A stretch of DNA of 64,000 bases, taken from NCBI GenBank assembly GCA_907165275.2, contig OU015650.1, positions 7,346,001-7,410,000 of the forward strand, written 5' to 3'. The notes under the pieces were generated by a model, which worked only from the letters and a program-made list of their open reading frames with translations, did not search any database and was not told the origin of the DNA. Shown in pieces: positions 22,501 through 33,436 of this stretch (positions within the stretch are counted from its first letter, which is position 1; each line of letters opens with the position of its first letter). A program made the position numbers and the translations under genes. The DNA comes from Zygaena filipendulae. Lineage: Eukaryota > Arthropoda > Insecta > Lepidoptera > Zygaenidae.

Positions 22501-25500
22501 GGTACTGTATAGATGCAGTGATTACCCCCTATAACTTCACAAACTCACAATCTGCGGAGTTCCCGCAGGAATTCCAGGATAAAAGTACCCTATGCCACTC
22601 AGGATTATTGTAGCTTCTTTTAAGTGAAAGAATTTTTTAAATCGGTTCAGTAGATCCAGAGATTACCCTCTGCAATCTCACAAACACACGAACTCACAAA
22701 CTTAGGATTTTACGCGGTGATTCCGGGATAAAAAGTACTCTATGTCACTCAAGATAACCAACTTCCTACAAGTGAAAGAATTTTCAAAATCAGTTTAGTA
22801 TCAAATATCTGCAAGGTATAGGTATGTTGCGTCTGTCAGTCTAACTTATTAATTTGTTCTCACATAATATTATGTACCTACCTACTATTTCTTTAATTAG
22901 TGATGTGATAATATATATATAATATAATAATAATAAAGTGATGAAAAATCTAGACACGCGGCAGCGTATCAAAGCCAAGTTCAAGCAAAGGAACTGGCTA
23001 GCCAGCGCCGAGTGTAATATTACACGAACCACTTGGTGCCACTTTTGAACTCAAAACCTCTTTAATGTAAACACAAGACGTGTGTTTAATAACACAAGCT
23101 AATAATAGCTTACTGTGGGATCAAGTACATCTGTGTGTTGTGTGATGTGGATTCATAAGGACATGTAGAAGCCCAAATTTCATGAAGACAGTTATAAAGA
23201 TATGAAGGTCAAAAAGTCGTAAATTTTAGCACTGACTGACTGACTGACATATAGTAACCTAAATCTAACCTATTTCCAGATGATCTTGAAGGATGAAATT
23301 TAGAATCCAGCACCGTAATTGTGTGTAAGCATAGGAGAAATCTAAAAACAAAAAAAGTAAAAAAATAAGTGGTGTCCCCATACAAAAAACTTGTATACGC
23401 GCTATGCAACCGGCCAACGGTGTGTAGTTTAGCACGTAATTTTTTATATTCTATACAAAAAGTAATGATATCCCACCAAAAAAATAAATGTAAAAAAGGA
23501 GAGCCAAGTTCAATACAAAAATTATGCTTGGCTGTGGGCTTCGCCGCAAAAAGAATGGAGATCTAAATGAGTGCCAAGTTATTTAAAAATGTGAGATCTT
23601 AAAGTAGTTTAGATTTGACTTGGCCAGTTTTTATCAGAATTAAAAACATATATATGTATATGTTTATTAACTTTATAAAATGGCTGATGTAATGAAAGCT
23701 GGCCAAGTCAAATCTAACCTAGTTTAAGATCTCACATTTTTAAATAACTTGGCACTCATTTAGATCTCCATTCTTTTTGCGGCGAAGCCCACAGCCAAGC
23801 ATAATTTTTGTATTGAACTTGGCTCTCCTTTTTGTTGGGATAGCAAAATACCAAAATCTCCTTTTAGTTCCGAAGATGAGAGCCTCCGCGGAGAGAAAAT
23901 GAATTACGGCGACGAATTTTTTTTGAAAGCAGAAAACTACGGAGAGCCTGCGGTGAGTGAGTGATATTAAGGTCTCATACCTAATAACTTCATGTTATCT
24001 TATTTGGAGATTAAGGTCTCAGATCAAAGACTTTTTATTTGTTCTGAGATTAAGGACACATAGGTGAGTGAAACTAGCGCCACCCGCTATAAAAAACATA
24101 ATATCTTCTAAGATATTCCGTTTCTGCAGTATTGCAACATAATATAAAAAGTTAAAAATGACCGTTTTCGGCCCTACTGTTGTAAACATTTGTTGATATT
24201 AAGTTTAAACGCTGCAGAATTATCATCAAAAATAGGTAAGTATTTACCATTTTTTATCTCCATCACCTAAACGTTTTTAATGTCTCCACCGCTAAGATAT
24301 GCCCATAGGTACCCACTGCCACATGCGTTTGAATTTATACACGTGTTTTTACATGATGTTTTCCTTCACCGTATGGTTATAACTTATAGTTTTGTAAGAT
24401 GATTGTAATACAATATTATGATAAACACTCACAAGCGTCATAATTCAATACGAAAGGACGGTTTTTGAGGATAGAACTCCATTATAATCCTCTCTTTGGA
24501 CTTGGTCTCGTCTGGTTTATGTTAGGTGGAAGGCGTAGCGAGTGCATGACTGTGCTTGCTGCTCCATGCTACCGGAGGGCAGTCATTTTGTTAAATACGG
24601 AAGCAACTACCTAGTCCACAAGAAAAAATGACGTGTTTTAGCTTTTAGATGTCATTACTAAAGATAACGAATAAGAAAATGATGGAGATGAAAGAAAGAA
24701 AAAAGAAAGAAAGAAAAGGAGTTTATTGGTCCCTCTTAATAAAAAGTACAATATAAAAGAGTACTTGTAATATTAAAAAAAAATAACAAAATATAGGTAT
24801 TTTGAAAGAGATAGAAGGGTGACATCACAACTGAGACAACGAACATCATAGTGAATCATTTCTTTATGTACCTATATCTAGATTACGAATTTCATGTATT
24901 TTGTTTATTACAACAGGCTCCACCATTATACGTAAGATACACGCCGTCCGGCACTCCAGAGCCGTCGGATCGCATGCCCATAAGGCTTAGCGCTACAAAG
25001 GATACCAACTGTAGATGGACGACGGTCCCCTTGCTTCCGTGCGATCGCCTTGAAGGGCTCGGAAGTCCCGTAAAGGTCCTTAGATGTTTTTATTTTAATA
25101 ACTTTTACTTCTTAACCTACCGATGATTGACTGACACTTTTAAATATACGCTATCTAAGTATCTGCGTTAATGTAAGCTTGGGTGCAAGGGAAGGGTCTC
25201 TGGAACTACTAAACTGATTCTAAAAACTTTTACTTAGGTAAAAAAAGCACAGGCGGCAGTATCACCGAGTGAGTAGGTACACCAAGAAAATGACCCATAT
25301 ACAGCCAAACACAATAAGAAGTTCATAGATAGAATTTGTGGTAGCCATAGAAATACACCTAGACTTTAGAGGATAGTTTCAGTCAAAATAATATTGTTTG
25401 AAATTCAAGCGCAAAACTCGAAAGTACTAGGGTAACAGAAGGTAGCAGGAGGTTAATATGTCGGGAAAATCCATTTTCTTCAGTAATCAAAACTGTACTA

Positions 25501-26544
25501 ATTTTACTTTGAAAGAAATGTTATGTTATACAACTTTTTTATTTCCTCGCAATCGAAGTGAAAAGCAGAGTTTATAACTCGTCCACAAAACCATTATTAT
25601 CCTCGACATTACTATACTAAAAGTCTCGGATAACAATGGTTCGTTTTGTGCACTTGTTGTAAAATTTACTATTTTATCCCGGATCAAAGAGATCTCACAT
25701 TGAAATTCATGCGGGTGAAACCGCGGGAGAACAGTTAAGTAGATATATTTTAGATTTTCCAATTCCATATAAAAGGTGTCCTTGATGAAGATGAAAACAT
25801 ATTATTAGATCGAGGAACTCATTCAGTATATACTAGCTGATATACTAGCTGTGCCCCGCGGTTTCACCCGCGCGAAAGGTTTTTATACAACAACTTTTTT
25901 TCCGACATCTGATTTCAATGAAACAAAGCCTATATGTAGCTCGAGGCTAAGCTTAATCTACCTGTGAAAATCGCATGACAATCGGTTCAGTAGATGCGGA
26001 GATTATCACGAACAGACAGACAGACAGACAGATAGAAAAGAATTTTAAAAACTTTTTTTGGGCTTGGTTACTCTTCTTTTATCACCTCTCTCAATTTTAG
26101 ATAAAAATATTCAATGTACAGAATCGCGGATTCTACTATTTTATTATAGTATAGATTAAAAGTAGGTATACTAGTCAAATTTTTTTTTTTCAATTGCAGA
26201 CCGGTGCTAAACTGATCGTAAAAAATTGTGTAGCCGACAAGAATTTGTGCGTTATGAACCAAAATTGGATGCAAACTTTTTTCGGTGCTGTAAGTACCTT
26301 TTTATAGATTTTGGTATCGAAATGATATCTATCTATTGTCTTTGTCATTATACAGCACAAGTTTACTGTTCTTTGTTCTTAACTGCGAGTTTACTTTCAA
26401 GAGAAGATGTCATAAATTTTATTGTTATATTTGTCGCAGGAGTGCGGCGTTACCTGTCGCAACTACGTCGATATCCATAAGAGGTTCACCGCGGAAAACA
26501 TTTTCACACTCGTCAGTGATGTAGCGACCAAGAAGAAAGAGTAG
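19542..26544 (+). CDS. CFAP161: CFAP161-like ciliary protein, tandem copy A, 8 exons
   Basis: Exons: 19542-19601, 19900-19989, 20310-20382, 21652-21814, 23868-23952, 24917-25075, 26200-26289, 26440-26544. They sum to 825 nt, 274 residues plus stop. Every junction has GT-AG ends and phases match (0, 0, 1, 2, 0, 0, 0). From my memory of vertebrate CFAP161, matching landmarks occur in order: VGNW near residue 9, LRKRDRRELLLQKSR in exon 2, RNTFVIL at the end of exon 4, MNYGDEFFL in exon 5, PLYVRY at the start of exon 6, and an AKLIVKNC block in exon 7. CFAP161 is a protein inside doublet microtubules of motile cilia and flagella, so a sperm-tail role is inferred. Introns 3, 4 and 6 carry transposon insertions. 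The exon 4 donor (GTCTTA) is weak. The start at 19542 is chosen because the upstream in-frame Met lies within the fold-back element. Confidence 0.85.
19655..19725 (-). mobile_element. tRNA-like SINE fragment in CFAP161 intron 1
   Basis: The minus strand contains GGTTCCGGGTTCGATTCCCG, a tRNA T-arm/B-box sequence, but no full cloverleaf follows. It is probably the head of a tRNA-derived SINE. Confidence 0.45.
20658..21460. mobile_element. RTE-like LINE fragment with 5' inversion and 13-bp target duplication
   Basis: AAATATGTTGGTA occurs at 20645-20657 and 21461-21473, a perfect 13-bp target duplication. Between them, bases 20658 to about 20944 encode on the minus strand an RT segment with FADD (20913-20902). 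From about 20945 to 21443 the plus strand encodes the following RT-linker and C-terminal segment (GKLRHIFSS..., ...GRPPARWTDD...). The 3' end is TGATTGATTGATTG. The inverted piece and the direct piece are consecutive parts of one element, the signature of twin priming. It lies in intron 3 of CFAP161 copy A. Confidence 0.9.
21846..22820 (+). mobile_element. Tandem cluster of SINE copies in CFAP161 intron 4
   Basis: At least four partial copies in the same orientation, each with a TTCCCGCGGGAATTC(C/T)GGGA-type core followed by AAAGTACCCTATGTCACTCA. Full-type starts lie near 21848, 22041 and 22377, and internal repeats near 22160, 22550 and 22700. Confidence 0.75.
23470..23841. mobile_element. 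Hairpin MITE, ATCCCACCAAAAA family, next to CFAP161 exon 5
   Basis: The left arm ATCCCACCAAAAAAATAAAT... is complementary to the right arm ending TTTTTGTTGGGAT. Long stretches such as TTTAAAAATGTGAGATCTTA pair across a centre near 23660. It ends 26 bp before the exon 5 acceptor junction. Confidence 0.85.
23953..24916 (+). other. CFAP161 copy A intron 5, no gene inside
   Basis: Holds an AAGAAAGAAAGAAAAG run near 24695 and degraded repeat sequence. I see no other gene. Confidence 0.5.
25849..26052 (+). mobile_element. SINE in CFAP161 intron 6
   Basis: Starts TACTAGCTGTGCCCCGCGGT, continues with GCCTATATGTAGCTCGAGGC and ends in a (CAGA)n run and a T-rich tail. Same subtype as 36039-36255. Confidence 0.85.
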
Positions 26545-26758
26545 GCTGCTATTTTAATCTTCTATTTTTATTCAAGTTTGTGCATGATTATTTGTATCTA
26601 TTTGTTAAATTTTTAGGTGACCGAAACAAAATATATATGGCTACTGGTTTCTTTTCTATTTTAACTTTTGATACTTTTTACACAAGGTTCTTGACTGTTA
26701 TTGGTTATTATAGAATGATTAGTGAACGTCAAAATAAAGTTGAAGTCTATATTGTGAC

Positions 26759-27106
26759 TGTTAAGGTTGGATAGCAATGCCATGGAGTGTAGACATTAGT
26801 GAAGAGACATAAAGTGTAGTGTTCTAATTCTAAACGGTTGCTAGCCAACCACCTGTTGATTACTTCTTGTCAAAAAGTATAAAACAAAACTGTTGTGAAA
26901 TTCTGCTCTAAATATATCTGCCTTCTATATCTATATCTAACTATTGAACTATAACGTTTTAAAGTGAGTGATAGTGTTTACCAGTGTGTGTTCAAAGACT
27001 TCTCTTAATATTTCGTAAATATAACAAGAACCTTTAATCCGACGTGACGTAATATTCTCCTTCTAAGCTTCTCTACTTACTTGGTAAGCAGTCGCATTCT
27101 CTAATA
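26759..27106 (+). repeat. Copia 5' LTR
   Basis: 348 bp, starts TGTTAAGGTTGGATAGCAAT. AAAAAGTATAAAACAAAACT near 26873 contains a TATA-like box. Identical to 29103-29450. Confidence 0.9.
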
Positions 27107-27116
27107 GGTTATGGGC
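27107..27116 (+). other. Copia primer-binding site
   Basis: GGTTATGGGC immediately follows the LTR and is complementary to the anticodon region of initiator tRNA-Met, as in Drosophila copia. Confidence 0.6.
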
Positions 27117-27457
27117 TCTAATAGGTTGAGAGCGATGTTGAGTTCCGAATTTCCACCAGAACCCCTATTAATTCAGAGGGAGCCGATATCGATACTAGAC
27201 ACGAACGCGTTTTCGAGCAAGAGCAAGAACCTGAAGGATTTGTTAATGAACATGCTCTAGAGGGAGATGGAGTAATAGATCAAGTTCATGAGAGTGAAGA
27301 TCATGACGAAGCAGTTCGTTACCATGATGATCACGACACAAGCGTTGAGAACGAGGGTCTAGATAAAGTTCATATCGAGAGACTTAGTGACGATAGTGGT
27401 GATTGTTTCCTCGAAGCTGATAGAGAGCAACTAGAAGTAGTAGAGCCTCTTCAAGAA

Positions 27458-29092
27458 ATGGAGCCTCGATATAATTTGAGAGACAGATCAACCATCAAAC
27501 GTCCAAAGAAGTTGGATGACTATGTTTGTTTCGTAGGCATCGAGAGCTTTCCAAACACTTACAAAGAAGCTATAGAGAGAGAGGACAGTGTTGAATGGAA
27601 GAAAGCCATGTCAAGTGAACTGAAATCTCTAGCTGACTACAAGGTTTGGACGCTATGTGATTTACCACCCAACCGAAAGGCACTGCCGTGCAAGTGGGTG
27701 TTCACAATCAAACGAAACCAAGATGGTACTATTGACAAATATAAAGCGCGACTGGTAGTTAAGGGGTTCAAGCAACGAAAAGGGGTTGACTATGAACAGA
27801 CTTTTAGTCCGGTGGCCCGGATGGCTACGATAAGAGCTTTATTAAGTGTCAGTGCCAAAGAGAAGCTGTACCTGACACAATTTGATGTGTCGACAGCCTT
27901 CCTCAATGGCATGCTAAAAGAGGAAATTTATATGAAGCAACCTGATGGTTTTAGCGATGGCACATCAAGAGTTTGTCTGCTCAAGAAAAGTTTATACGGT
28001 CTAAAGCAAGCACCGAGATGCTGGAACTCGTGCTTTGAAGAGATCCTTATAAATAAAGGATTTGTGCAGAATGCAGCTGATTGTTGTCTTTTCACAAAGA
28101 AAGTAGGAGATAAAAAGATCCTCATCACTTTATATGTTGATGACGGATTAGTAGCTACTACGGATGAAGATCTAGCGAACCAGTTCTTGAGAGAACTAAA
28201 GGATACGCTAAAGATTACAAACAAACCAGCTTCCTTTTACCTTGGTTTGGAAATTTGTCAGACTAAAGATAGTTCCATATTTATAAAACAGGAATGTTAC
28301 ACAAAGAAAATTTTGGAACGCTTCGGGATGATGGATTGTAATTCAGTATCAACACCCATAGAAAGGGATCAGACTCCTGAAGCAGGGAAAGTTGATAACC
28401 CTCAGGTAAAAGAGAAATTTCCGTACCGAGAAGCTGTGGGAGCACTAGCTTACTTAATGACGGGTACACGTCCTGATATTGCTTACGCGGTCGGAGTAGT
28501 ATCAAGAAAACTTGAGAATCCAACCCAAGCTGATTGGCTTAAAGTCAAAAGGATATTTAGATATCTTAAGGGTACAATGTCCTACGGCATCAGATACAGT
28601 TCCAATGCCACAAGAGCCTACATTGAAGGCTACAGTGATGCGGATCATGGTGGTGATGAGCAAACCGGACGCTCAACAACAGGAGTGGCGTGCCTATTTG
28701 CTGGAGGGATTGTTTCCTGGCTAAGTCAACGTCAAGCATCGGTTGCGATATCGACGACTGAAGCTGAGATTGTTGCAGCGAGCGAGGGCGCACGTGAGCT
28801 TGTGTGGCTTCAAAGAATCTACAGCCAACTCACAAGCTTAGAAGGCATTCCTACCCTGAATGTGGATAATGAAGCAGCCATACGCCTTGCACACAATCCT
28901 GAATTTCACAAAAGAACTAAACATATTCGTATACGACATTTCTTTGTACGAGAAAAAGTACAAGAAGGTTTAGTTCATGTGATTAAAACTAGTTCAGAGG
29001 AACAACTGGCTGACCTTATGACCAAGGCAGTTCCGAAGCCAAGGCTCATAAAAATTAGAGAGGAATTAGGCTTACAAAGCCTCTTCAACTAA
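27458..29092 (+). CDS. Copia pol remnant: reverse transcriptase and RNase H
   Basis: The frame is actually open from 27125, but its first ATG is at 27458. The upstream 110 codons are acidic, with many Asp/Glu/His, and end in MEPRYNLRDR, the usual linker after integrase. Then comes the copia-type RT domain (about residues 25-270 from the ATG) with KARLVVKGF, TFSPVARM, QFDVSTAFLNG and an intact YVDDG active site. RNase H follows, with DADHGGD and STTEAEIVAASE. The last residues are ...LGLQSLFN. Gag, protease and the integrase core are absent, so the element could move only with help in trans. Confidence 0.9.
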   Translation: MEPRYNLRDRSTIKRPKKLDDYVCFVGIESFPNTYKEAIEREDSVEWKKAMSSELKSLADYKVWTLCDLPPNRKALPCKWVFTIKRNQDGTIDKYKARLVVKGFKQRKGVDYEQTFSPVARMATIRALLSVSAKEKLYLTQFDVSTAFLNGMLKEEIYMKQPDGFSDGTSRVCLLKKSLYGLKQAPRCWNSCFEEILINKGFVQNAADCCLFTKKVGDKKILITLYVDDGLVATTDEDLANQFLRELKDTLKITNKPASFYLGLEICQTKDSSIFIKQECYTKKILERFGMMDCNSVSTPIERDQTPEAGKVDNPQVKEKFPYREAVGALAYLMTGTRPDIAYAVGVVSRKLENPTQADWLKVKRIFRYLKGTMSYGIRYSSNATRAYIEGYSDADHGGDEQTGRSTTGVACLFAGGIVSWLSQRQASVAISTTEAEIVAASEGARELVWLQRIYSQLTSLEGIPTLNVDNEAAIRLAHNPEFHKRTKHIRIRHFFVREKVQEGLVHVIKTSSEEQLADLMTKAVPKPRLIKIREELGLQSLFN

Positions 29093-29102
29093 TGAGGGAA
29101 AG

Positions 29103-29450
29103 TGTTAAGGTTGGATAGCAATGCCATGGAGTGTAGACATTAGTGAAGAGACATAAAGTGTAGTGTTCTAATTCTAAACGGTTGCTAGCCAACCACCTGT
29201 TGATTACTTCTTGTCAAAAAGTATAAAACAAAACTGTTGTGAAATTCTGCTCTAAATATATCTGCCTTCTATATCTATATCTAACTATTGAACTATAACG
29301 TTTTAAAGTGAGTGATAGTGTTTACCAGTGTGTGTTCAAAGACTTCTCTTAATATTTCGTAAATATAACAAGAACCTTTAATCCGACGTGACGTAATATT
29401 CTCCTTCTAAGCTTCTCTACTTACTTGGTAAGCAGTCGCATTCTCTAATA
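29103..29450 (+). repeat. Copia 3' LTR
   Basis: Identical to the 5' LTR over 348 bp. It ends 80 bp before the start codon of CFAP161 copy B, so it may have displaced or replaced that gene's promoter. Confidence 0.9.
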
Positions 29451-29530
29451 GTGACAACATTATTTTTGGAGTTGTTTTTCATTGAAATAATTATTTAGAT
29501 AATATATTGAGACTTTTATAACAGTAAAAT

Positions 29531-31300
29531 ATGATGAAAAAGGAAGAAGACAAGGGCATAGTATATTGTAACCGGGTTCGCATCGGTAATTGGTATGAAG
29601 CTAGCAAATTGGAAGAGGTAGGTACCTCAGCATTTTTCGTACAAATACACCAGTTTCCTTTATCCACCGAGTTTTGTTGAAAAATTTCTTTTTAATAAAA
29701 ACTCGATGGATAAAATATATTATATTATCAAAATATAACTTAATTAAATTCAGTTATTACCTACTACTTGAAAATTTCGCAAACTTAGTTATCGCAGTTA
29801 GACAAGTATAATTTTCCTTTCTATTATATTATTTAGTACAAATTGAACAAATTCTTGGAACAAATGAAAAAAGGCGACCTTATGTTGGCACGTTTCCGCA
29901 AAATGGACGAAAATCTAAACAAGCCAACGGTACTCACGCAATCTTCCGGGAGCATCGCCTTTGGAGCTAAGATCTCGCTCCTCGCTCCTAACGTGCCTGG
30001 TTAGTGACTCTTCATTATCACTTCCGAAACCTTTAACGTCAATTATTATTATTATTATATAACCAAATTAGGTAAGTAGTATGTTTTATATATATTTGTT
30101 TTTGCAGCTACTGATCCACCCGTAGAAGACAAGAAGGGTTTACTTCTAGGCGGTCGTATATCGGCCAACAATATCTACTATTCGCAAGAACTAGTAGACG
30201 GTTGTTGTATTGTCGGTCTGGTTCATATTAAGCCTGCGGAGCGTAGTACTTTCATCATCACAAGCGCGGACTATTGCAATAGGGAGAACGAACCCTTGAA
30301 GTACAATCAGGAGTTTCTACTCACACTCAATTCTTCTATTAACAAAAAGGTTGTGACTCTATATAAATATTTGAAAAAAAAAAAAAGAACTGCACGGTGT
30401 ATGTACCTATAGCATAAAAAATCCTGATGGCAGTTTTGATTTTGCACTCAACTAAATGGCATGCTGTGTTCCAGCCTTTGTATATAAGGTACGACCCGAA
30501 TCCAATACCGGGTTTGTGTGGCATGTACCCGTTGTACCTGAGCGAGCACGCAGTCTCCAATACTCGGTGGCGAGTGTTGCCGGTTCAAAGCCCCAGTATC
30601 ACTAGATTCGAACAAGAGGGCAAACCTGTGCAGGTGAGACTTCAATATTAATATATCGTCAATCAATCGGCTGGCTCGTTTCAATTTCAAATTTTTATTC
30701 TGTGACTAGCGGTTCCCTGCTATTTTATTGGAGTTCAATTTGTAGTTCCCGCGTAAATTCCAGGATAATAAGGATAATAAGGATCCTTTTTCCTTTACGT
30801 GGGTACCACTGACAACGTGTATGTAAAATTTGATAATGATCGGTTGAGTACTAGTTAAAGTGTGAAAGCGTAACAAAAAAAAAATTAAGTTTACGCATTT
30901 AATATTAAGGATATCCTTATACATGAGTATAACTACCTTCTGGTAACCAGTAGGTACATAGAAGGTTACGTTTAAACCGTGATTTTGAAATAAGAGCGTG
31001 TTCTCGAAAATTCTATTGATTTCAGGTAAATACAGATATTGTAATCAACCATTGTGCGACGAATATTAATTTAGGCATCAACGTGGGTTGCTGGGCAATG
31101 GGTTTTCACGGGAAAGTAAGTAACCAACTTCGGGCTCATTAATCGATTGATTCGATTGCCGTAGTTCTAAAGAAGTATCGTAAAGTTAATTAACTTTTAC
31201 GTTTCAGGTTTGCGCACCCCTAATGAAAACTTGTTTAGACGTGTACGGACGGGAGTTGCCTAACAACATCTGGCAAATTTATTGCCCAATAGCCAGTTAA
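29531..31300 (+). CDS. CFAP161: CFAP161-like ciliary protein, tandem copy B, 6 exons
   Basis: Exons: 29531-29617, 29837-29999, 30108-30349, 30475-30633, 31026-31115, 31208-31300. They sum to 834 nt, 277 residues plus stop, with GT-AG introns and consistent phases (0, 1, 0, 0, 0). Landmarks align with copy A and with vertebrate CFAP161 as I recall it: VRIGNW near residue 18, KKGDLMLARFRK, STFIIT, LKYNQEFLL, PLYIRY, INHCATN. Exons 4 (159 nt) and 5 (90 nt) match copy A exons 6 and 7 in length and phase. Exons 2 and 3 each correspond to two exons of copy A joined without an intron. Sequence identity between copies is low, so the duplication is old or divergence was fast. Two start codons (29531, 29534) are possible. 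The gene is expected to act in sperm or ciliary axonemes. Confidence 0.85.
30703..30900 (+). mobile_element. Degraded SINE in CFAP161 copy B intron 4
   Basis: GACTAGCGGTTCCCTGCTAT, TTCCCGCGTAAATTCCAGGA and TGACAACGTGTATGTAAAAT follow the family order but with many differences. Confidence 0.6.
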
Positions 31301-32245
31301 AAACTGCGAAGTTTAAAACTACCTACCTGCCAGACATCTGTAGGTATTAGGTACATTTGCGTGAAAATTTGTCAATTTTTATCTATATACGTAATACATA
31401 CCTATTGTACAGTATAAAAATCAATTGCCGTCTCGCAAAAACTCGAAAATGGCTTGACCGATTTCCTTTTTGCTTGTGTTTATAATGGCCAGGACGACGG
31501 TTTGTATCAAAGAAAATTAGGAGGTGCCTGGTCCTGGGGTAATTTCGAAACTGATGCTAGTCCAACCGGGAGGCAGAGCTAGTTATTAACAATAAGTAGA
31601 AAATTCGTAAATGAGATTCCTATGGATCACAATTATGTTTAATAGGTAGGTACTTATTTAACGTAGTTCCCCTTATTATACAGATCGAAATGACTGCAGT
31701 CTCGAGATCATTATTTTCTCGTTTACTATACAGCATGAGGTCTAAAGGCTGCCAACTTATTGCATCTACCTTTGAGAACATGAATAAGTCATGCGATTCG
31801 TTAGAAGAATGACTTTAAAGTGTCGGAGACGTCGCTACCTCTCATTTTTTTGAGTTAAATTTGTTATAAATAAATTGATTCTTCAAAAAAGCTGTGATAT
31901 TGTTTAAAGTAAAAATTACTTGAGTTTCATTTTCTATAAAGCAACATTTTTACGAAAATCCGCTCCCTATTGGACTGAATGCGATTTTAAATAGTAAAGG
32001 TTTTTCTACATATTCTATGTAGGTATAGTAATGTCGTACCTCTAGAGGTACCTATAACTAACGTACAAATGTTTTGCTTAACCTGAGAAACTCGAAATGT
32101 TATATGAAAATTTAATTAGGCAGCTTCTGCGTCGGATGCTGATCTAAGTTTACGCAAGTTGAATTCGAAATGAACATTCGACACTAGCTATGTAGGTACT
32201 TCTATCCATAAGTATTTAAGCTCAATTCAAATGACTAAACAAACC
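31301..32245. other. Gene-free stretch after CFAP161 copy B
   Basis: No coding frame is supported. AATAAA near 31866 is too distant to assign firmly as the poly(A) signal. The sequence is AT-rich with TAGGTAGGTA runs. Confidence 0.4.
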
Positions 32246-32490
32246 TTATATATAAAATGCTTTGTCCTGCATGACTGATGGATCAACGCATAGCCTAAAC
32301 CGCTGATCGTAAAGACCTGAAACTTGGAGGGTGTGTTCTTTGTATGGCGTATCTAGGCATTCGGTAAGAAAGAATTTTTGAAAACTCAACCCCTAAGGGG
32401 ATGAAATGGGGTTGCAAAGTTTATACGCTACAACTCCGCGGGAACTTCGAAATTATCGCGGGTGAAACCGCGCGGGACAGCTAGTATTTT
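32246..32490 (-). mobile_element. SINE, reverse orientation
   Basis: Ends with CGCGGGTGAAACCGCGCGGG followed by ACAGCTAGTA, the complement of the family start. The upstream part (CTAAACCGCTGATCGTAAAG) matches a SINE-associated tail. Confidence 0.7.
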
Positions 32491-33283
32491 TATAAGATTT
32501 GTTTTATCAAAAACTTCATTAAAATGTTGTTAGGTTAGGTTAGCCCATACCTATTAACTCTGTATAATACTTAAAAAAATACATTTTAATACATCAGTAT
32601 ATGGTTTAAATGACATGGATATTGGATAACCTTTTATTAATTTTGCTTGTAGGTCAATTCATAATTAAAATTTACAATCATTACCCATTCCAGTCTCCCA
32701 TTAAATAAATTGTTATTGATACGAAAACCTACACTCCATAGTTGTGAGAGCTAGTAGCTACTCAATAATGAATTTATAGAGCATCCTCAAGGGTCACTAG
32801 CGGTTAGATGTTTGAACTCTGCGGGACACTTAAGTGGCATTACTTAAATTTTCAACAGTTTCATGCCTTCACCATGTGGTGGCGTTAAATATACAGATTC
32901 AAAATATTTGTACTCTTCTTCACGGAAACGTTTTCCTAACATTTTTGGTAAAATACCTTGTGTGGTTTTTTAAATTTAAAATTCAAAGGCAAAAACATAC
33001 AACCCTATCAGATCGAGTATCGACTGACGATAAGTCCTCAGACACCCGTTCCAGTCTCTACCTGATTTCTCTCCAGTTACAGCTCTTAGTCTCTTTTGTA
33101 TTTGCTCCCATCTGCGTCATGAAATTGCTTCTGAACTGTAACCTCAGGGGATTATACCTACGAAGACACGATTGGGTTGTCTGACAGTGTTACTTGACTC
33201 TAAATGCTTTGATGTTGATGCAACAAGATTCTTAGGGCACTTTAAAGGTATATGTACCTAATATGCATGCATTATCTATACCT
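32491..33283. other. Gene-free stretch with an unconvincing 116-codon frame
   Basis: The plus frame 32834-33184 has no domain I recognise. The opposite strand of 33040-33170 resembles an interspersed repeat. No gene is called. Confidence 0.35.
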
Positions 33284-33436
33284 ACTAATATATTATAAAA
33301 ATGTCAAGTTTGTGAGTTTGTGACGTTATAGGGGTAAGCTCTTGATCTACTGAAGCAATTTTGAAATTTGTTAGTCTCATAGGGTATATTGTAACCTGGA
33401 ATTCCCGCGGGGACTCCGAAATTACCACAGCTAGTT
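33284..33436 (-). mobile_element. SINE fragment, reverse orientation
   Basis: TACTAATATATTATAAAAAT at the left (family 3' end) and GGAATTCCCGCGGGGACTCC with CAGCTAGT at the right. Confidence 0.65.

Larger units (their letters stand above)
26759..29450 (+). mobile_element. Ty1/copia LTR retrotransposon, internally deleted, identical LTRs
   Basis: The 348-bp LTRs at 26759-27106 and 29103-29450 (TGTTAAGG...CTCTAATA) are identical by my alignment. GTGAC flanks both sides (26754-26758 and 29451-29455). Directly after the left LTR is GGTTATGGGC, matching the copia-type primer site for an initiator tRNA-Met half-molecule. A purine tract ATGAGGGAAAG precedes the right LTR. The internal part is only about 2.0 kb: gag, protease and most of integrase are missing. 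It lies between the two CFAP161 copies. Confidence 0.95.

Noticed and set aside
32834..33184. 116-codon plus-strand gene
   Set aside because: No recognisable motif, and part of the opposite strand looks like an interspersed repeat.
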